A DNA stretch of 64,000 bases from Planctomycetota bacterium (GTDB lineage: Bacteria; Planctomycetota; UBA8742; UBA2392). This document shows positions 34,307 to 43,444 of this stretch, one piece after another; position 1 is the stretch's first letter; each line of letters begins with the position of its first letter. A program made the translations under genes and the position numbers. The stretch spans positions 1 to 64,000 of the forward strand of contig JADLFN010000051.1 in assembly GCA_020845475.1 (NCBI GenBank), read 5' to 3'. The notes under the pieces were generated by a model, which saw only the letters and a list, made by a program, of their open reading frames with translations, was not told the DNA's origin and searched no databases.

Positions 34307-36487
34307 TTACCAGCCCGCGCCAAAGCGTTTGCGGCGTTTGCGCGGCAGCACGGGCGCGTTGGGATCGTCGTAGCCGGGCTGGGGTTGCTGTGGCCCCTTG
34401 GGCTGGCCGGGCATGCCGTAGCCGTGCAGGTTGGGCAGGCGCTTTTTCACAACGAGCGCGCCGCCCGTCTTGTTGACGCGCAGCGGGCCGGCGGATCCGC
34501 CGCCTTCGAACATGCCGGGCAATTTGCCCGTGCGGATCAGGTGCTCCATGTCGCTCACCACCTGGCCGGCGCTGGCCGGGCGATCTTCCGGGCGCTTGGC
34601 CATCATGGTGAAAATCAGCGTGCTCACGCTTTCGCCCAAATCGGGGCGGAAGTTCTTGGGATGGGGCGGCGGCTCGTGGATGTGGCGGTACATCACCACT
34701 TCCGGCGGGCCTTCAAAAGGCACGCGGCCTGTGAGCACGTAGAACAGCGTCACGCCCAGCGAGTAGATGTCGGCGCGCGTGTCGATGTCGCTGCGGCCCA
34801 TGGCCTGTTCGGGCGAAATGTAATTGGGCGTGCCAACGGCCATGCCCTTGGCCTGGCCCACGTCGCCTTCCACGCGCATCTTGGCCAGGCCGAGGTCGAG
34901 CAGCTTGGCCACGCGCTCGCGCGTGACCATGATGTTGTCCGGCTTGATGTCGCGGTGAACCAGCGAGTGTTTCTCGGCGTGTTCCAGGGCCTTGGCGACC
35001 TGGATGATCACTTCCAGCGCCTGGCGTTCATCCATGGGGCCGCGCTCTTTGACCAGTTGCTGAAGCGTTTTGCCCTCGACGTACTCCATGGCGAAGTAGG
35101 AAAGCCCGGCTATCTCACCCGCGTCAATTCCGACGATCACGTTGGGATGATTGAGCCTCGCGCTCGCGCGCGCCTCCTGCAAAAAGCGCTGCTTGACTGA
35201 CGTGTTGGCCGCGAGTTCCGGCTGCAGGATCTTGATCGCCACCCAGCGTTCCATGCGCAACTGGCGCGCCTTGAACACCGCACCCATGGCGCCCTGGCCC
35301 AGCTTTTCAACGATCTGGTAGCCGGGGATCTTGTTGCCGAATTGAAACACCTGCTGGTAGCTCTTGACCTTGTCGATCGCGGTTTTGTCGAGGTAGCCGC
35401 GCTCTTGCAGTATCTGCCCAAGCAGCGAAACGCGCTGGCCCTTGCTCATCTGCATGCGCTGGATGTTGACGCATTCCTGGATCTGCGCGGCCGACACGAG
35501 CTTGAGCATCAGCGCCGCCTGGCCAAACGAAATGCGCGGGCTCTCGCTGCTTTCGACGGCCGGCGGTTTCTCGACCTCGGCGGGATCCATGTCCTGGGTT
35601 TCATCGAGCGGGCTGACCGGCGCGCTGGCGGGAAATGGCTCATCGCGGACGGGCTCGATGTTGCCCTTGATCTCGGTTTCTTCCGGCGACGCGAATCTCG
35701 CCGTAGGCAGGGAGTGCGCCACGGGCGCATAGGCGCCGCTGTCGGGCACGTCAGTGCTGTCGGGGAGTTTCTGGGTGTCTTCGGGCAGGCGCTGGGTTTC
35801 TTCAGCCAGCTTTTGCGTCTGATCAATCTTGACCACGGGCTTGGGCGCGACGGGCCGATGCGGCGGCATGGTTGGTGCGTCGCTGGCTTTCACGCCGCGT
35901 GGCGCAAAGGGGCGAAGCGGGCCGCTTTCGGGAGCGCTTTGCTTGCGGGCTTCAAGCGCTTCGCGCGTCATGCGTTCGGTGGGGCGGTTGGCCACGTCTT
36001 TTTGTGCCGCAGCGCGCGCCGCCGCTTTGGCCGATTCTTTGGCTGCTTCGCGCGCGGCTGCCAGTTCTTCGGGCGTCTTGTAGCTTGCAACACCCGGCGC
36101 GGAAGTCGCACGCATGGCGGGTGCCGGCGGAGTACCGGCGGGCGCGGGCGGCCTTGGGTTTGCGGGGGGCGCGATCGGCACTTGCTGCGTTGGCGGCTTG
36201 GAGGCCACGACCGGCACCTGTTGTGTCGGCGGCTTGGCGGGCGCTTGCTCACTTTGCGGCACCGGCGCTACCGCACCGTGGCTCAGGGGCTTGTCGGTTC
36301 CCGGCATCCGGCGCTGCGGCAGCACCGGTTCGGCGCGGCGCGTGACGCGGCCTTCGGGCGCCTTGACGGGATAAGCCGCGCGCACATGCGCCGTCTGCTT
36401 GTCCGGTTTGGCGTCGGGCGAAGGCGTGGCTCCGTCTCCCTCGGGAGAGCGGCAAGGATGAAAGCAGCGCAAGTTATGCACGGGCAA
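34307..36487 (-). CDS. Serine/threonine protein kinase with long Pro-rich N-terminus
   Basis: A 726-residue Hanks-type kinase. Residues 1-310 are Pro/Ala-rich and disordered, with two PPTQQVP repeats and a triple TQ[KR]L stretch (about 225-245) that could be phosphosites. Residues 315-385 resemble the GspE-N/MshEN helical module ([20 protein letters not shown]). The kinase domain spans about 389-650: GQGAMGAVF loop, VAIK Lys, HRDIKPDN catalytic loop, LLDLGLAKM in place of DFG, and SPEQ. The tail is Pro/Arg-rich and lacks a membrane span. The TTG start at 36487 is uncertain; an ATG at residue 61 (36307) is an alternative. Confidence 0.88.
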   Translation of the reverse strand: MPVHNLRCFHPCRSPEGDGATPSPDAKPDKQTAHVRAAYPVKAPEGRVTRRAEPVLPQRRMPGTDKPLSHGAVAPVPQSEQAPAKPPTQQVPVVASKPPTQQVPIAPPANPRPPAPAGTPPAPAMRATSAPGVASYKTPEELAAAREAAKESAKAAARAAAQKDVANRPTERMTREALEARKQSAPESGPLRPFAPRGVKASDAPTMPPHRPVAPKPVVKIDQTQKLAEETQRLPEDTQKLPDSTDVPDSGAYAPVAHSLPTARFASPEETEIKGNIEPVRDEPFPASAPVSPLDETQDMDPAEVEKPPAVESSESPRISFGQAALMLKLVSAAQIQECVNIQRMQMSKGQRVSLLGQILQERGYLDKTAIDKVKSYQQVFQFGNKIPGYQIVEKLGQGAMGAVFKARQLRMERWVAIKILQPELAANTSVKQRFLQEARASARLNHPNVIVGIDAGEIAGLSYFAMEYVEGKTLQQLVKERGPMDERQALEVIIQVAKALEHAEKHSLVHRDIKPDNIMVTRERVAKLLDLGLAKMRVEGDVGQAKGMAVGTPNYISPEQAMGRSDIDTRADIYSLGVTLFYVLTGRVPFEGPPEVVMYRHIHEPPPHPKNFRPDLGESVSTLIFTMMAKRPEDRPASAGQVVSDMEHLIRTGKLPGMFEGGGSAGPLRVNKTGGALVVKKRLPNLHGYGMPGQPKGPQQPQPGYDDPNAPVLPRKRRKRFGAGW

Positions 36488-36541
36488 GTCCTGATCCTGC
36501 TCGCCAAAGTGTAAATATTACGTCGCCGCACTGCCAGCGCA

Positions 36542-38116
36542 TCACTTGCGCACGGGCGTGACGGTAATCGCGCCGCGGTTTCGCCAGAAGACGTTGGGCC
36601 AGTCCGTGGGCGGTGTGCGATCGGGCGTGGCAGGGGCAATTCGCGCGTCGCAGCCGCGATAGGCGAAGCGCTCCAGCCACCAGTCAAGAATGCGCGCCGA
36701 GCCCTCATCATAGCCGGTTTGGCCGCGCCGGGCCTTGGCTGCGTAATCGCGGAATATCTGGCCCTCGATTTTTCCGGAGACCAGCGTGACGGGCCTGCCT
36801 GCTTCCAGCAGCGGCGTGAGCGGCGTGTCCACGACCCAGGCGCGGCATCCCACGCGCGCGGGCGCGCTGCGTGCAAGGCGGTGCGGGCCTTCTGCGTCGA
36901 GGTGGATCGTCCAGGTCTCGGGCGCGCCGGAGATCGCTTCGCACGAGATATAGCTGCGAGTGGACGCCAGATCACCCGCGCGGCTCTCCACGCTGAAAAC
37001 CTCGACGGTCGCAGGCGGCCCAGATTGAAGAAGGCCCAGAGCGCAAAGTGCTGTCGCGCCCACCGCAATCGCCAGCGGCGCGACCCACGCACGCGAAGTC
37101 AGACGCGCGGCTACAATCGGGCCCAGCACCGTGAGCAGTAGCGCGAGGCCCGCGAGCGCAAAGAACATCGCGGGCGCGCTGGGCGGCTCCTGCCCCTGGG
37201 GGTAGAGCCAGCCGCGCTCAAAGGGCTCGGCGACGGCGCGCGACGGGGCGGGGCCGGCGGGAGGAATGTCATCGCCGCGCCAGCGCTGATGGCGACAAGC
37301 TGCAATCAGAACAGCGCGAGAGAACCGCCCCGTGCGGCTGAATTCATAGTGTGCGCCCGCCCCGCCGACGTATCTCAGCCCGGCGCATTCCCCGAAGCTC
37401 CAGGGTGAAGCTTCTTCATCAGGTTCGGCCCCGAGGATCGGGCTTATTCCCGTCCCGCTCTGGAGTCCGGTGTGCGAAAGTGTGACCCCGCCAAGAGTCC
37501 GGTGCTCGCGGATGGCGGCCCAGAACTTCGCGTAAAACGCCGCATTCGCGGTGTCGAGAATCAGAACGGCGTCATAGCCATCCAGCAAGCGCCAGTCTTC
37601 GAACGCCTCGCGTTCGGAGTAAAAGTCGCAGGTCAGATCATCGCCGGGCGGCAGGAGATCGCGCGCCCTGGCAACGTCCGGCGCGAACACGGCGGCGTAA
37701 AGGCGGCCGTAACCGGGCGGCTGCGGGCGAGTGGGCATAGCCGGTGTGAATTCGTCGCTCTGGCCGTTGATCGTTACGCGCACTTTGCTGCCTTTGGCCA
37801 CAAGCCACGGCAATTGCGTCGAGGCGCGGCCTGCTTTCTCGATGTTCACTTGACGTGTCAAGACCACGCCGTCGCTGATGCACTCGACAAGCGCGGATTT
37901 GGCGCCCTCAGGTGCGTCGAACACGACTTGCAAGGGCGCATAGCAGCCGGGCCGCCCGTTGGGCGCGCTCAGCAGCCGCGTTTCATCGTGGTTGATGGCC
38001 TGCGCTGCGGCGGAGCCGCAGCAAATGCAAAATGCAAAACTTAGAATGCAGAACTGGACGACACGCAGCGCTGCCCGCCTCGAATACTGAATTGTGAATG
38101 TGGAATTGCGCGTCAT
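36542..38116 (-). CDS. Membrane protein of unknown function (524 aa)
   Basis: Not recognised. An N-terminal hydrophobic segment (about 18-38, FCILSFAFCICC) acts as signal or anchor. The exported part holds beta-rich sequence (YAPLQVVFDAPEGAKSALVE) and an alpha/beta stretch (YDAVLILDTANAAFYAKFW, SHTGLQSGTG) like a glutamine-amidotransferase-like fold. Two further spans lie at about 325-385 (MFFALAGLALLLTVLGPIV, LAIAVGATALCALGL). The start overlaps the stop of the upstream membrane gene by ATGA. Its first 38 codons are largely made of repeat words (38021-38110). Confidence 0.6.
   Translation of the reverse strand: MTRNSTFTIQYSRRAALRVVQFCILSFAFCICCGSAAAQAINHDETRLLSAPNGRPGCYAPLQVVFDAPEGAKSALVECISDGVVLTRQVNIEKAGRASTQLPWLVAKGSKVRVTINGQSDEFTPAMPTRPQPPGYGRLYAAVFAPDVARARDLLPPGDDLTCDFYSEREAFEDWRLLDGYDAVLILDTANAAFYAKFWAAIREHRTLGGVTLSHTGLQSGTGISPILGAEPDEEASPWSFGECAGLRYVGGAGAHYEFSRTGRFSRAVLIAACRHQRWRGDDIPPAGPAPSRAVAEPFERGWLYPQGQEPPSAPAMFFALAGLALLLTVLGPIVAARLTSRAWVAPLAIAVGATALCALGLLQSGPPATVEVFSVESRAGDLASTRSYISCEAISGAPETWTIHLDAEGPHRLARSAPARVGCRAWVVDTPLTPLLEAGRPVTLVSGKIEGQIFRDYAAKARRGQTGYDEGSARILDWWLERFAYRGCDARIAPATPDRTPPTDWPNVFWRNRGAITVTPVRK
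38021..38110. repeat. Stuttering word repeat W6 inside a signal-peptide coding region
   Basis: Two word tracts: 38021-38057 (GCAAATGCAAAATGCAAAAC, TTAGAATGCAGAACTGG) and 38081-38110 (CGAATACTGAATTG, TGAATGTGGAATTG). On the minus strand they encode the segments VQFCILSFAFCIC and RNSTFTIQYS of the 38116 gene. Confidence 0.65.
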
Positions 38117-38730
38117 GCGCGCCCCCGCGTCAGGATCAGCGCCGCCAGCCAAGTGCCGCCGCCGAGCGCGAGCAAGGGCCAGTACGTAAACGTCTCCCAG
38201 TCTGCGTCGGGGTACGCCGCGAGCAGCCATTGCGGTGAAAGCGGCCGCAAGTGCAGCAGGCTCTTGGTTGCGTATTCGAGCGCGAAGTAGTGCCACAACG
38301 CAGGCAGCGCGGCTACGCACAACCAGGCAACGCGTGCGCGCACAAGCCAAGGTCCGCCCAGGCGGCCCTCAAGGGCCGCGCCCAGGCATGTCACGCCGCA
38401 GCTTGCGACCCATGCGGCGGCGCACAGGCCGCGCGTTTGGAGCGGAAACGGCGAAGTGCTGACGAAGCTGAAAGCAAACAGCGTGGCCGATCCTGCCAGC
38501 ATGCACGCGACCGCCCAGAGAGTCGCCACGCATGCTTCGCTGCGCTGCTTGAAGGGCACAGGCGCCAGCACCAGCAGCGGCAGCGCCAGCTCGATGTAAA
38601 CCAGCGCGCGCAGCAGGCTCGCGTCGATCGCGATGCCAAAGGCCGCGCGCCACGACTCCACGGCCAGCACGGACGCGCTCGCGAGGAGAATCGCGACAAC
38701 AATCGCAGGCTGGAATCGACTCGGTGCCAT
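38113..38730 (-). CDS. Polytopic membrane protein (205 aa)
   Basis: Not recognised. About five or six hydrophobic spans can be read (AIVVAILLASASVLAV, LALPLLVLAPV, WAVACMLAGSATLFAFSFV, AAAWVASCGVTCLG, VAWLCVAALPALWHYFAL, LLALGGGTWLAALIL). It overlaps the following 524-aa membrane gene by ATGA, so the two probably act together. The product may form a transport or export-related unit, but no family motif supports that. Confidence 0.6.
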   Translation of the reverse strand: MAPSRFQPAIVVAILLASASVLAVESWRAAFGIAIDASLLRALVYIELALPLLVLAPVPFKQRSEACVATLWAVACMLAGSATLFAFSFVSTSPFPLQTRGLCAAAWVASCGVTCLGAALEGRLGGPWLVRARVAWLCVAALPALWHYFALEYATKSLLHLRPLSPQWLLAAYPDADWETFTYWPLLALGGGTWLAALILTRGRA

Positions 38731-38803
38731 AGTTTATCCGGCAAATCTTAACGGCGTTGCTTGCGCGCGGTGCAAAACAAGGCGACACTATCGGGCCAAG
38801 CCG

Positions 38804-38840
38804 CAATTGGTAATTGATAATTGGCAAATGAGAATTGAAG
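38804..38840. repeat. Stuttering word repeat W7 upstream of the aldehyde dehydrogenase gene
   Basis: CAATTGGTAATTGATAATTG, GCAAATG, AGAATTGAAG: five copies of an AATTG word, ending 7 bp before the ATG at 38848. Confidence 0.75.
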
Positions 38841-38847
38841 TGCACCC

Positions 38848-40266
38848 ATGGCCACGCACCCACTGTTTCTGGCAGGCAAGGAAACGCCCACCAGCGCTAC
38901 GTTCCGCCAGCGTTCCGTTTATGACGGCCACGATCTGGGCGATGTATGCCTGGCCGGAAAGGGCGACGCCGCAGCCGCGCTTTCGGCTGCCTGGCATGCG
39001 CGCATGCCGATGTCGCGCCTCAGCTCGGGGGCGCGCGAATCGGTGCTGCGGCGCGCGGCCGAGGCCATGCTGCGCCAGCAGGAGGAGATTGCGCAAACCA
39101 TCACCGCCGAAACCGGCAAACCGATTTCGCTGGCGCGCGGTGAAGTAAGCCGCGCCGTGACCACGTTTGAACTCTCGGCCGAAGAAGCCAAGCGCAACGC
39201 AGGCGAGGTGGTCGCGCTCGACACACTGCCCGCATCCGAGGGCCGCATCGGGCTAGTAAGGCGTTTTCCGCGCGGCACGGTGATCGGCATTACGCCCTTC
39301 AATTTTCCGATCAACCTTGTTGCGCACAAAGTGGCGCCGGCGCTGGCTGCCGGCTGCCCGATCATTCTCAAGCCCGCGCCGCAAGCGCCCCTGACGGCGC
39401 TTATGCTGGGCCGCATTTTGATGCAGGTTGGCCTGCCGGAGGGCGCGTTCTCGATTCTGCCCTGCGCCAACGACGTGGCCGAATCGCTCGTGCGCGACGA
39501 TCGCGCGGCCACCGTGAGTTTCACCGGCAGCGCGAAAGTGGGCTGGTATCTGGCCGGCATCGCCGCGAAGAAGCGCGTCGTGCTCGAGCTGGGCGGCAAT
39601 GCCAGCGTGATCGTGGAGCCTGACGCCGATCTCGAGGCTGCGGCGCAGCGCATCGTGACGGGCGCTTTTGCCAACGCCGGCCAGGTGTGCATCAAGGTGC
39701 AGCGTGTTTTCGCGCACGAAAAAATCGCCGACAGGCTGCTCGCGCGCCTGCTGGAGCGCACGGCCCAACTGGGCATAGGCGACCCGACCCATGAAGACGT
39801 GCTGGTCGGCCCGCTGATTGACGAAAACAACGCCCTGCGCGTCGAGGCCTGGGTGCAGGAAGCGGTCAAGCAGGGCGCGAACGTGCTCAGCGGCGGCGTG
39901 CGCGACGGATTGTTTTACCGCCCCACATGGCTGACCGACGTTCCCGAAACGGCAAAGGTGAGCTGCGAAGAAGTGTTCGGGCCCGTCACCGTGTTTGCGC
40001 GCTACCAGGATTTCGAGGCTGCGCTCAATGCCGCAAACACCAGCGAGTTCGGGTTGCAGGCGGGTGTGTTTACCCACTCGCTGCCGCGAGCGATGCAGGC
40101 CTTTGAAACACTGGAAGTGGGCGGCGTGATTCTCAATGACGTGCCGACTTACCGCGTGGATCACATGCCTTACGGCGGCGTGAAGGGCTCGGGGCTGGGC
40201 CGCGAGGGGCCGAGTTATGCCATCGAGCAATTCACTGAGCCGCGCCTGCTGGCGATAAAACCCTGA
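38848..40266 (+). CDS. NAD(P)-dependent aldehyde dehydrogenase
   Basis: A 472-residue member of the ALDH superfamily. Visible features are GITPFNFPINLVAHKVAPALAAG (cofactor and Asn site), FTGSAKVG (nucleotide contact), LELGGNASVIVEPDAD with the general-base Glu, FANAGQVCIKVQRVF with the catalytic Cys, and EEVFGPVTVFARYQDFEAALNAAN. The active-site context (GQVCIKVQRV) resembles the succinate-semialdehyde, lactaldehyde and phosphonoacetaldehyde groups more than the methylmalonate type, but the substrate cannot be named. It is divergent from the membrane gene pair. Confidence 0.9.
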   Translation: MATHPLFLAGKETPTSATFRQRSVYDGHDLGDVCLAGKGDAAAALSAAWHARMPMSRLSSGARESVLRRAAEAMLRQQEEIAQTITAETGKPISLARGEVSRAVTTFELSAEEAKRNAGEVVALDTLPASEGRIGLVRRFPRGTVIGITPFNFPINLVAHKVAPALAAGCPIILKPAPQAPLTALMLGRILMQVGLPEGAFSILPCANDVAESLVRDDRAATVSFTGSAKVGWYLAGIAAKKRVVLELGGNASVIVEPDADLEAAAQRIVTGAFANAGQVCIKVQRVFAHEKIADRLLARLLERTAQLGIGDPTHEDVLVGPLIDENNALRVEAWVQEAVKQGANVLSGGVRDGLFYRPTWLTDVPETAKVSCEEVFGPVTVFARYQDFEAALNAANTSEFGLQAGVFTHSLPRAMQAFETLEVGGVILNDVPTYRVDHMPYGGVKGSGLGREGPSYAIEQFTEPRLLAIKP

Positions 40267-40271
40267 AACCC

Positions 40272-40305
40272 CAAGTCAGAAGTCTGAAATCAGAATTCAG
40301 AATTG
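40272..40305. repeat. Stuttering word repeat W8 upstream of the 40313 gene
   Basis: CAAGTCAGAAGTCTGAAATC, AGAATTCAGAATTG: imperfect copies of a (T)CAGAA word, ending 7 bp before an ATG that has no Shine-Dalgarno. Confidence 0.75.
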
Positions 40306-40312
40306 ACCCGAA

Positions 40313-41137
40313 ATGGCCATCACTTACATCATTGATCTTGATTGCCCTGTGAAGCAGGCGGTACGCCCGTCGAAGATGCTGCGCCTGCTCTATCAGCGTG
40401 AGCGCGCCAACGAGGCCCTGAACAAGGCTCGCAAAAAGGACCCCACGGTCGCGCCGCAACAGGTGAAAGTCAGGGTTCCGCTGGCGGTGAAGTCAGGCCC
40501 GCCGCAACTGGCGGATACCACGGCAGCCGAAATTCTTGGGCGCTTCGCCGAGCTTGACGCGCTGGCGCACCATTGCCGTGATTGCCCTGCGCGCGTTCTG
40601 CCCATGGCCTTTGGCTGCCGCGGCGAAATTGAATTCCCGATTTCCCTGCGAGCCGAGGCCTGGCTGATGGGCCTGCTGCACGGCGCGGCCAAAGACCCCG
40701 TACCGCGCATGGTGCTCAATTACATGTCCAGCAACGGCATCGTTGGCAACCGCGTTTCCGAGATGCGGCGCATGCCGGGCATCTTTTTTGAAAGCAAAAA
40801 AGCGCTCACTCGCCGTTACGACACGGGCGAAAAGCTCAGCATCAACCAGGTGTTTGAGCTGCTTTTCATGACGGAACAAATCAGTCCAGGGCACGCGCGA
40901 TTCCTGCTGGGCCTGCTTGAACTCTATGAGGCCAACCTGCCGCGCGATGGCCGCGTTCAGGATTTCTCCGATTTGCGTGTGTTCGAGAAGCGTGATGCCG
41001 GCGCGCTGGTTTCGCGCGCGGGCGTGCGAGCGCTCAACAGTGATGGCGACGACCGCGCGATTCGCGAGATCAAGCAGTATTTCCAGGCCATGTTTCTCGC
41101 CCACGAGATGGGCGCGAGCCTGAGCGTGAGTCTTTAA
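40313..41137 (+). CDS. Hypothetical protein with CxxC motif (274 aa)
   Basis: Not recognised. Begins MAITYIIDLDCPVKQAV. An early basic helix (LLYQRERANEALNKARKKD) is followed by HHCRDCPARVLPMAFGCRGE (about 86-105), three Cys and two His that could bind a metal. The C-terminal half is helical with LLFMTEQISPGHARFLLGLLELYE. No signal peptide. It follows the aldehyde dehydrogenase by 46 bp, and is likely in the same transcript, and converges on the beta-propeller gene. Confidence 0.6.
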   Translation: MAITYIIDLDCPVKQAVRPSKMLRLLYQRERANEALNKARKKDPTVAPQQVKVRVPLAVKSGPPQLADTTAAEILGRFAELDALAHHCRDCPARVLPMAFGCRGEIEFPISLRAEAWLMGLLHGAAKDPVPRMVLNYMSSNGIVGNRVSEMRRMPGIFFESKKALTRRYDTGEKLSINQVFELLFMTEQISPGHARFLLGLLELYEANLPRDGRVQDFSDLRVFEKRDAGALVSRAGVRALNSDGDDRAIREIKQYFQAMFLAHEMGASLSVSL

Positions 41138-43243
41138 TCAATTGAAGCGCAGCTCGCGCACTTCGCCGCCGCCGAACAAGAACAGCCGGTCTTTCGATCC
41201 GCACATGCTTGTGGCCCCGGTTGCGCGGCGCAGCAGTTCGCGGCCGGTGGCGCTGTCGTAAAACGCAAGCTCTTTTCCCTCAAGCGCGCAAAGCACGCTC
41301 CCGTCAAACAGGAACGCCAGCGAAGCGATTTCGCCTTTGGGGCTTGCCTGTGATTCGCTTGCACTCTCAAGAGTGAGGATGCGGATGACCTCGCGATCCG
41401 GCAGCGCGATGCGCTTGCCCTGTTCGTCGATGGCGCCAAGCATGGGCATCCCGGGCGCGAAGATTTCACGCGTGGTCGCGCCGTTTTCCAGGCGAATCAC
41501 CAGCGCATTGTTGCCCGTGCGCGCCAGCACTACATCCCTGGCCGCGGCTGAACACACGAAATCCGGCGCCAGGCGCGCGAGACTGCCAATGGCTTGGAGC
41601 GAACCATCGCGCTTGAGCACGCCGACTTCACCCGTCATGCCGCGCACCAACGCACCGCCCGAGGACAGGGCGCACAACAAAGCGTCAGCGTTGCATTGCG
41701 CGCCGTTATCGAGGCGCGCGATGCGATTGGCAAAGGCTGCGTAACCACGGCGCGTGGGGAAGACCGGAGTTTGTTTTTCCAGCGTCAGCCAGCACTCCAG
41801 TTCCATGGGCCAGACAAGCCCCAAGGCCGGGTTGCTTACGCCCATCGTGGTTGGAACGGCCCGGCCGGCCTTGCGCAGTATCAAGCGCCCCTGGCGCGCG
41901 GCTTCCGCATCGTGGCGGATTGAGACCGTGCCGTCAGCGGAAACCGCCACGATCGCGCTGGGCGTGCGCGCCAGGAAGCGGATCGGCGAATCACTGCCCA
42001 AGCCGACGAAAGGAGGCAATCCCTGGCCGGCCTCAATCGAGAAAGCCTCGGTGAAACGGCCAAAGGCATCGCCGACCAAGAGCGCGCCATCGGGCGAAAA
42101 AGCCAAGTGCGTGGGGGCTTCAGCTTCGAGCGTGAAATCCGCGCCGACGCCGCCGTTGGCGCAAAGCTGCCGGCCCTCTTTACTGTACAGAGCGCACATG
42201 ACATCGCCCGCGATGATGCGCAATTCTCCGGTCACGCTTTCGCGTGCTGCCGCACTGCGAAGCAGCCTGCTCTCGCCGCCGGCGCCAAGACGCATGATCC
42301 TGCTCAAGCTGTCGAGCGTTACAACGGGGAAATCCGGTGTGTCGGCAGCGGCTAGCGCGAGCAGCGGTGTTTGCGCGCGGGCCTCCAGAACGGACCTCTC
42401 TGTGCTTTCAACGGCCCACGCGCGCACGTTGTGGGCCGCATCCGCGGCGGCTGCAAACCGGCCAAGCTCACTCGCGCCAAGAAACCGTACCGTGGCCGGC
42501 AGCTTTGCGAAAACCGTCGCGACAGGCACCCATGGGCCATCTTCACTCAGGGCTGCGTGGGCCAATTGCCCGCCGCGGTAGCCCGCCAGCAGCGCCCTGG
42601 GCGCAAACGCCAGCGACGTGGGCTCCCCTGCGCCTTCGGGATTGGGCCAGTTCGCAAGCCTGCGGCCGGTTTCTAGCAGGAAGATGTCGATGCCGCGCTC
42701 GCCCCGCCCAAGCGCGAGATAGCGGCCGTCGCGGCTGAGTGCCGCACAGGTGAAGGGCGAGCGCTCAATGGGTGCCATGCCCTGGCTTGATGCGTCAAGT
42801 AGCGCCCAACGCGCAAGATCCAGCCAGGGCGGCGCGCCCAGGCGTTTGGCTTCTTCCAGCATCAGCCGCGCGCGTGCGCGTGCCGCCGGCCCACCGCTAG
42901 AGTCCTGCAACGCGAGTTGCGCCAGCGCCGCGCCCAGTTCGCGCACGCTGCGGGCTTCACGTTCCTCGGTGGCGGCGAGCCTGCGGCGCAGGTTTTCCTG
43001 GTTTTCGTCCATTTCGGCGCGCTCGCGCTGCCCGCGCTGGCGCAGTGTTTCCACGGCCTGGCGCTGCTGAGCGCTTTCATCTTGGGAGAGTTCAAGGGCC
43101 TGCTGCGAGCGCTTGAGGCCAAGGATGCCGGCAATCACGACCATGACCATCACGGCAAAGAAGGCAAAGAAAACATAGCGCTCAAATTTCAGTCGAACCT
43201 GTGGATCGGTGCGGGTGCTGCTTTGCGTGTCGAACTCGGACAT
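41138..43243 (-). CDS. Membrane-anchored beta-propeller (WD40-like) protein
   Basis: A 701-residue protein with a short cytosolic N-terminus, one span at about 26-44 (FFAFFAVMVMVVIAGILGL), a coiled coil (48-135, rich in Gln/Arg/Glu), and about 550 residues of WD40-like blades (FTCAALSRDGRYLALGRGERGIDIF, HLAFSPDGALLVGDAFGRFTEAF, AIVAVSADGTVSIRHD). This is the architecture of the C-terminal parts of planctomycete WD40 proteins, often next to kinases, but no kinase domain is present. Role unknown; probably a binding platform on the membrane. Confidence 0.75.
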   Translation of the reverse strand: MSEFDTQSSTRTDPQVRLKFERYVFFAFFAVMVMVVIAGILGLKRSQQALELSQDESAQQRQAVETLRQRGQRERAEMDENQENLRRRLAATEEREARSVRELGAALAQLALQDSSGGPAARARARLMLEEAKRLGAPPWLDLARWALLDASSQGMAPIERSPFTCAALSRDGRYLALGRGERGIDIFLLETGRRLANWPNPEGAGEPTSLAFAPRALLAGYRGGQLAHAALSEDGPWVPVATVFAKLPATVRFLGASELGRFAAAADAAHNVRAWAVESTERSVLEARAQTPLLALAAADTPDFPVVTLDSLSRIMRLGAGGESRLLRSAAARESVTGELRIIAGDVMCALYSKEGRQLCANGGVGADFTLEAEAPTHLAFSPDGALLVGDAFGRFTEAFSIEAGQGLPPFVGLGSDSPIRFLARTPSAIVAVSADGTVSIRHDAEAARQGRLILRKAGRAVPTTMGVSNPALGLVWPMELECWLTLEKQTPVFPTRRGYAAFANRIARLDNGAQCNADALLCALSSGGALVRGMTGEVGVLKRDGSLQAIGSLARLAPDFVCSAAARDVVLARTGNNALVIRLENGATTREIFAPGMPMLGAIDEQGKRIALPDREVIRILTLESASESQASPKGEIASLAFLFDGSVLCALEGKELAFYDSATGRELLRRATGATSMCGSKDRLFLFGGGEVRELRFN

Positions 43244-43250
43244 GGGCTGT

Positions 43251-43336
43251 CAATCTACAATTGCCGATTTACAAGTCCCAATTGAAGCGAAGCGGCCTTT
43301 CGACTCTATGGTTGTTTGTGACTTGTAAATTGGACC
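43251..43336. repeat. Stuttering word repeat W9 between divergent genes (inverted arms)
   Basis: Arm 1 (43251-43286): CAATCTACAATTGCCGATTT, ACAAGTCCCAATTGA. Arm 2 (43315-43336): TTTGTGACTTGTAAATTGG. GATTTACAAGTC and GACTTGTAAAT are reverse complements. Arm 1 begins 7 bp from the minus-strand ATG at 43243. Confidence 0.7.
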
Positions 43337-43349
43337 GGCAAGGTCCATC

Positions 43350-43377
43350 TCGACTCGCGGTCGCGCCAAGCTATACT
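43350..43377 (+). promoter_or_regulatory. Possible promoter of the DAHP synthase gene
   Basis: TCGACT (43350-43355), 16 bp, TATACT (43372-43377). Matches 4/6 and 5/6 of the sigma-70 consensus; the start would lie about 60 nt before the ATG. Confidence 0.4.
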
Positions 43378-43444
43378 GGCGCCACGCGACTATGGGGGGC
43401 AGCTGGGGCTGCTCATTGCCCCACGGATGAAAGCAACCCAATCC

